A stretch of DNA of 64,000 nt from Diploscapter coronatus (Eukaryota > Nematoda > Chromadorea > Rhabditida > Rhabditidae), in NCBI GenBank assembly GCA_964036155.1, contig OZ038422.1:46151201-46215200 (forward strand), written 5' to 3'. The notes beneath the pieces were generated by a model. That model saw nothing but the letters and a program-made list of their open reading frames with translations, did not search any database and was not told where the DNA came from. Positions 58,216 through 64,000 of this stretch are shown here, in pieces. The position numbers and the translations under genes are program-made. Every line of letters starts with the position of its first letter. The first letter of the stretch is position 1.

Positions 58216-61200
58216 ATGCCACTCCAAATCGGAGACGAGCCTCCCGTAGTGCAGTCGACGTCTTCACAGATTCAGAAGGCCGACGACGACAAGAAAGACC
58301 CGAACGGGGAGTGGAGTGCGCGGCTCGTCGACCAGCTTATCGCTGATTACAACAACAGTGATAAGGTTCGAACTTTATCAGAATTTATAGATTTTCTGGA
58401 ACGCCTGCAATTTTTCTTTGACAATTTGTCTTGAAATATGAAATTTGGGATAGTTTACTTGACCTGAATATTTTAGCGAAGAATCATAAAATTCTGTAAA
58501 ACTCGCCTCTTTTCCAGAAAGACACTCACTCCCTGCCGATTTTCACGGTCAATGTCGAATTGGACAAGAAGGAGAAGAACAAGCACACGAATGCGCGGAT
58601 CGTCGATGATATTATCGATAATTTGCAGGCCAAGAAGGAGGTGGGATTTTTTTCTTTTTAAATTATAATCCAAGGCACAAAAGTTACAAATAAAATAATG
58701 CATATATTGTTTATTTTTGTCAGTTTTTTTCTTTCTGATCAAGTCGATTCTAAAAGTTATAGGAGTTTATTCCTTTTCAGGACAAGGAGAAGAAGAAAAA
58801 GGATCAGTCAAAGTACCCGGAGGTCGTATTCAACTCTGAGGTTTTAAGTTCATTTTATTATTTTTTTAACGATTTTCGTTTTCAGAAGCTAAAAGACGCT
58901 CCTTCTAGCTCTAGCTCCTCGAAAGAAAACACTAAGAAGGAAAGGGAAAAAGTATGCTAGGTTCATAACATTTTGGTCATTAAAATGATTTTTTCCAGGT
59001 GATCAAGAAAGAGGCCGACAGTTCATCATCTGAATATCGACCCTTGAAGGATGCGGACAAAATCGCCCAGGATCTGTTGAATGACTTTCTCAATAATAAG
59101 AAAGTGAGTTTTTTGAAAATCTTTGTTTCCCTTTCAAAGATAATTCCTAGTGTCCAATTTTATTTGCAAGCTTGATCAATTTTACATTTCTTCTGTTCAT
59201 CATTTCGAAATACTAGAACTCTTGAAATTTTAAAGGAAATAGGAATGTTATTATTCTAATTTTGCAGACCTTTTCCTTGGAGGACATGATCGAAGATATC
59301 GAGGAATCGAGAGGCATCAAGAAGAAGAAAAAGCACAAAGAACACAAAGAGAGAAAATCCAAGAAAAAACACAAACATCGATCCAAATCCAGGGAAAGAG
59401 ATAGGGACAGGGAAAGGAGAAAGAGGAGCAGGTCCAAAAGCAGGAAGAATAGTGACAGGTCGATTTTTTTTTTAAATTTAATTTTGCCGTCATTTTATTT
59501 ACACTTAGATTTTTAAAGTACATGCATTCTGAAGAAGTACTAGTTTTGATAGGATAAGAAATGAGTGCTTTCCCAAATTCCATCTTTTTCTTTACAAGAA
59601 AAGTTCATGTATTGATTCTTTCACCCAAAGATATGTGTGGCTATGCTATAGAAGCATGCAGAAAACCGGTTTCGTAAAGGAGAAGCGTAAAGCAATTGCG
59701 TAGACTTTCTAGAAGCCTATTGAGAGAGAGAGAGAGAAGATGCAATAATTGGAAAATGAATATTTTCGCTTCAGGACCCCATCTCCGTCAAGCAGTCCTT
59801 TGAGAAGTCGGTATAGCAGATCGAGAAACAAGAAATACTCGGAGAGGGATGAGAGAGACGGGGAGAAGGAAGGACTCGAGATATTCAACAAACCTGCCAG
59901 ACCACCCATGCATAATACGGAGGTAGGAAATTGAAGATTTAGAGTTTTTTTTTTTCTTGAACAGCAGCACGAGTGCAATGAAAAAGATTGTATAGAGAAC
60001 ACATGCAAGATTTCAAGCCTAACTCCCATGACATTTTCTTTCCAATTCTCATAAAGTTCTGATTTTGAATATTTTTTTTTATAAAGTTATTTTTTCAGCA
60101 AGGCGAAGTCAATTCCGACGACGATTTGCCGCTGGGAGCAGATTTCATGACGGTCACCCAGTCAACAGCCAGCAACGAGAAGATCTCCATCAATTTGCCA
60201 AGTAGGGCTCATTTTCTTGAAAATGAGTTAATTTTTAATCATTTTCAGTTCGAAAAAACCAATTGGATGATGAACCAGCTTTCCCATTGTCGAAAAACAC
60301 CGCCGTTATTCCGGGTGACAGGGTTCGATTTTTTAAAACTATTTTTTTTTTGAGAATTGTTTCTGAACTCAGGAAGAAGCGAACAGAGACTCAGTTCCTC
60401 TATTGCCTCGGAACGTCGCGCTGAGGAATGTGCCCAAAGAAAAGGTTGAGAATAAAGAAGAAACCGAAGTTAAACCGGAGAAGGAGATCAAAATGGAAGT
60501 GGATGATAATGTGTGGATCTTGTTCTAGATTTTGGAGGAAAATAATTAAATTTAGAAAAATATTCCATTACCTGACGAGAGTTCCGGAAAAGAGAGGAAA
60601 AGGAAGAAGAAAAAAGATAAAGACAAGGACAAGGACGGAGACGAGTCGAGCAAGAAGAAAAAGGATAAGAAGAAAGGTCTAGACAATTTTTCTCGAACTC
60701 TTTTTTCCATTGGGCAATTTTTATGTTTATCTTTCAAGCTTCATCATTTTTACTTTCTTATCTGATCGGAATTGCTGCTTTTCTTCGAAAAATCTCTTCC
60801 TCGATTATTTTTCATATTTGCAAAATTTGAATCTCATCCATTTCTTTGAATGCGTCTTTTCTATGCATAACTTTTTGAATTCTCCCAAACAAATCCGTTT
60901 TAATGCTCTGCAAACTTATCGATTTTCTAATCACTTGCTGAAAGATAGAGTTCAGAAAAGAGGAAACGAAAGCGATCGTCTTCATCGTCGGTAAGTAGCA
61001 GAGACGATCAGCACGCCTTGAAGGAGGACGTTAAGCCAGGACCGTCTTCTCAGCCAAAAAGGTGAGGAATTACAACTTTGACGTGAAGTTATGGCGTTAA
61101 CTCTAGTTAGAAATACTTGAAGCCTCAAATTCGCGATTTTTCCTAGAAGTTCGCCTATTTTCAGAGTGCTGACAGACCGTTGGTGCGCAGTGATAACGAA

Positions 61201-63481
61201 CATGGTGAAGCCGCGCAAGTCGCAGTCGCCCAGCAAGAAACACAATGCCAGGTAGGGAGGAATTAGGGTTTCTGAGAAATGAAAAGAATTTTAGCACCCG
61301 TCGTAGGGAGTCTCGCTCGAGATCGCGATCCCGAGGCAGACGAAGTTCGATGGATAGGAGCAGGGCTAGGAGGTAGGAAAAATAGGAAAAAATGGAAATT
61401 TTGTACATATCAGAAAAAGTTATAGAAAACTGAGTTTTAAAAGCACTGAGATTTTTATGTAGAGAATGATCAAAACTGACTGACCTGTTTGAAAATTATC
61501 GTTTCCAGAAGAAGCACGAGCCGTGAAAGACGATCTCGATGGTCGCCTGACAGGGAAGGACCTCGGTTTGACGAAAAGGAATTAAGTTTTAGAAAAAAAA
61601 TCGAGTAATTTTAGAAGAAGATCTTCCTCGATTGAGAGAAGGAAAAGAAGGCGGTCGACTTCTTGGGACAGAAGACGAAGGAACGACATCGACAAGGACT
61701 ACCTACTCAAAGTCGCCAAGAAGAATGCTAGGATGGTGAGAATTTTTGATACTGTATAGAAAGATCATGCAAATTTTATGCAGATAAAAATAGGGAAAAG
61801 CTTTCAAGTATATTTTTGAATTCCAGTGAAAAAAGAATTTCTAAAATTGGAATTTTGAGATGGGCCTGGAAGACAAGCGGAACGTGGACGATTTCGTGAC
61901 GTACTGCCAGAAGATCCAGAAGCGACAGGACAAGGAGAAGAGGAGGGGCAGAGGCGAGACGGTTTCCAGCGACAGCGACGACAGTTGGGAGGAGCATAAT
62001 GTATGAGATCAATATGAGAAATCTGTACATTTCTTCGAATGTGACTAATTTTCACGTTTATTTTTTTTTCTTCGAAAATTCGAATTCTTCAGATTAAACA
62101 TCCGTACGCGATCCCCAAGGCTGAGCCCATCAAAATCAACATTGTCGTGAGTTTTTCCTTCTGAATTTTAGAAAACTCACTCACTTTGAAGAGAAATTCT
62201 GTTGATTATGGAAACGAATGAAGTTTCTGAAAAAAAATTTTTTTTTTTAACTTTGAAATTGTATGTCTTTCAGACTGCGAGTGGCGGCACAGGTCAATTG
62301 GCTCTGCCTTCGAGCGAGATCGTGGATGAAGCTGAGCTGAGAGTCGTCTTCCCTGTTTCTTCAGGAGTCGTTCACAAGGAAAATGCGGTCAGAGTTTGAT
62401 TTGTGCTGAACTTGAGAAACTCGATAACAATTGAGATTTGGATTTGACGAAGTATTCAAATTTATTACCCCTTACCCTTTCTGACTTTTTACTTTCCCAT
62501 TTTATCATTTCTAAATTTGTATCCATTATCGATGACTTTTTTTTAGATATTTTATTAGTGGATAAATTCAAATAATCGAAAATTTGCAGGAATGGACTCC
62601 GGTTGTGAAGGACAAGAACTCGTGTCGCGATCTCGTGCCGATCTCGTGCCAGAGCTCGCAGAAGAAGAAGGTCGCCATGACGAGCAAAGAGGCGCAGAGA
62701 GCCATCGAAAATGGACTGGTCAGTTATTTTTTCTATTTTTTTCAATTTATTCCAATTCTTCAAAATTCGTCGTCGAATTTTTTTAAAAGAAGATAGATCC
62801 GATAAAAATAATAAGTAAACTTTAAAAAAAAGACTAATTATTTATCCCTGATTTTTCAGTTGAAAGAAATTCCCGCTCCAGCGCCACCCCTGTCGTGCTT
62901 CATTCCACCGCCCCCTCCTCCGCCGAAATTCCTGCCCGAACCAGATTCCATGGAGCCGGTCGAACTGCCGCCTGTGTTGTATGTTCCACCCGAAGAGCAA
63001 TTGATCATCAAAGAACCCGACTTTTACAAAGATAAAGTAAAATTTACAACAATAAAAATGAATTTTTTTAAATGATTTTGCAATTTTTAGCTGCCAAAAG
63101 ACCTACCTCAGGTGTTGGCGCAGCGCGCGAAGGCCATGAAGAAGCTGGAAATCGACCCGAACGATTACGAGGCCAGAAGGGAGTTGAGGGAATCGGATGA
63201 ACAGGTTGAAGATTTAAAAAATCTAACTTTCACGAGTAATTTTTGAATTTATTAGTTTCACGACCAAAATACTAATCAGAGAAAAGTAGGAGTTGAGATC
63301 GTAAACTTCTGCGAAATTTACTTTTCTGTTTAAAAAATAATTTATTCAAAATTTTCAGATGAAAGCGTGGGCGGCATTGAAGAATTTGGCTGGCAAATTC
63401 AGTGGATCCACTGGCCTTCAGGTTCTGACTCCCGATGAATTGCAGCCCCACGACCCGAGATTCAATGCCTGGATTAAAAAG
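58216..63481 (+). CDS. SON: SON homologue, RS-domain splicing / RNA-binding protein (3' end beyond window)
   Basis: SON is a nuclear-speckle protein that promotes splicing of weak introns. The start ATG at 58216 lies six bases after a TTTCAG acceptor at 58210. Many exons follow: an acidic/Lys-rich N-terminus (WSARLVDQLIADYNN, IVDDIIDNLQAKK), long RS/KH-rich low-complexity blocks (HRSKSRERDRDRERRKRSRS at about 59376-59440, RRESRSRSRSRGR at about 61296), and IKHPYAIPKAEPIKINI. A conserved end follows: FPVSSG.., EWTPVVKD, Pro-rich PPPPPPKF, and DEQMKAWAALKNLAG continued by KFSGSTGLQVLTPDELQPHD and FNAWIKK. That last stretch matches the region just before the G-patch of animal SON, which is the main basis for the name. 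The following exon, with G-patch and double-stranded RNA-binding domain, would lie past 64000. Internal repeat families of mammalian SON are absent. Confidence 0.82.
59719..59735. repeat. (GA)n microsatellite in a SON intron
   Basis: A run of about eight GA units (gagagagagagagagaag). It is short and probably of no functional weight. Confidence 0.7.
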
Positions 63482-64000
63482 GTGAGCTAGATTTCGAACT
63501 ACTATAGTTCCTAACATCGACATTTTAAAATTATTCTGCAAATCAAGAGTTTCTTGATCGAATGAAGAAAGGCTGCTAGGAGCCATTGGACCGAATTTAT
63601 GGACATTCAGAAATGAATAAATGACAAAATTTGTTGTTGTTTTTAAGGTGATAACAGAGTTTATTGTAGAAATTTAATATTTTTTTCTAATTTTTCAAAT
63701 GCCTATAAAGTCGATCCTTGAAATGCTCTATCTTACTGAAGATATCGCATTTCTTGAATGTCTCCGTTCAAGCAGCGCTCTTCATTCCCAACAGGCATTC
63801 GTCTATTATTCGATCGTATTAGAGTTGTCTTCTCTATGCAATCTGCAACATTATCATAAAGTGTCAAGTCATCTCATCAATTCAACAGCATCAGCCTTAT
63901 CTTCAAATCTCCTAACCTGCAGTACGTGCACATAGACATTTGTGACCTGTTTGGTTGCTGATTTTTTCATGATTTTCTATTCAAAAATTCTAACATTTAC
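63482..64000 (+). other. start of a SON intron
   Basis: Begins with GTGAGC donor after the codon for the last Lys of FNAWIKK. The rest of the window shows no acceptor-plus-G-patch coding. A 78-codon open frame at 63699-63935 has no recognisable motif. Confidence 0.5.

Noticed and set aside
1..64000. CRISPR arrays, prophage or bacterial mobile elements
   Set aside because: The window is spliced eukaryotic DNA. No direct-repeat/spacer arrays or prokaryotic genes are seen.

Overview
The window comes from a eukaryote, most probably a nematode. It is AT-rich. The genes are cut by many introns, mostly 40-100 bp, with GTAAGT-like donors and TTTTCAG or TTTAG acceptors. One gene (21.2-23.2 kb) reads like a nematode serpentine chemoreceptor of the srh/sri type. 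Every coding call rests on splicing exons together by eye from open frames and splice sites, so exon edges are good where phases match and provisional elsewhere.

Layout. 1-962 (+): 3' end of a CD36/scavenger receptor B gene. 1644-5302 (-): CAF-1 p60 (CHAF1B). 6244-7499 (+): F-box/kelch protein. 8605-11541 (+): a paralogue in which the F-box is replaced by a helical N-terminus, a transmembrane segment and twelve exact 11-residue repeats. 12894-14592 (+): FBA-domain (Fbs-like) protein. 16451-19832 (+): calpain of the CAPN15/small-optic-lobes type. 21248-23191 (-): chemoreceptor. 23917-25327 (-): secreted phospholipase A2-like protein. 26272-28449 (-): type II membrane olfactomedin-domain protein with a furin-like site. 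30381-32723 (+): WD-repeat protein with LC8-type TQT motifs, possibly a dynein-2 intermediate chain. 34293-38724 (-): Cezanne-type (OTUD7) deubiquitinase. 40522-55809 (-): the multifunctional pyrimidine enzyme CAD. 58216-63481 and beyond (+): homologue of the splicing protein SON, divergent from CAD and running off the window.

Functionally this is a mixed chromosome arm: conserved housekeeping genes (CAD, CAF-1 p60, SON, OTUD7) beside fast-evolving families (F-box/kelch, FBA, chemoreceptor). No clear operon is seen, though the minus-strand run 28.4-21.2 kb is closely spaced.

The non-coding part is rich in small mobile elements. They include a 1.7-kb near-palindrome in a CAD intron with dispersed relatives at 7.7 and 12.2 kb, two copies of a tRNA-derived SINE, two copies of a 78-bp element with CCTAGGGAG ends, at least four hairpin (MITE-like) insertions inside introns, one 88-bp miRNA-like hairpin, and ~105-bp inverted repeats flanking the calpain gene. 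The most novel item is the membrane-anchored hendecad/kelch chimera and its apparent gene conversion with the F-box/kelch neighbour.
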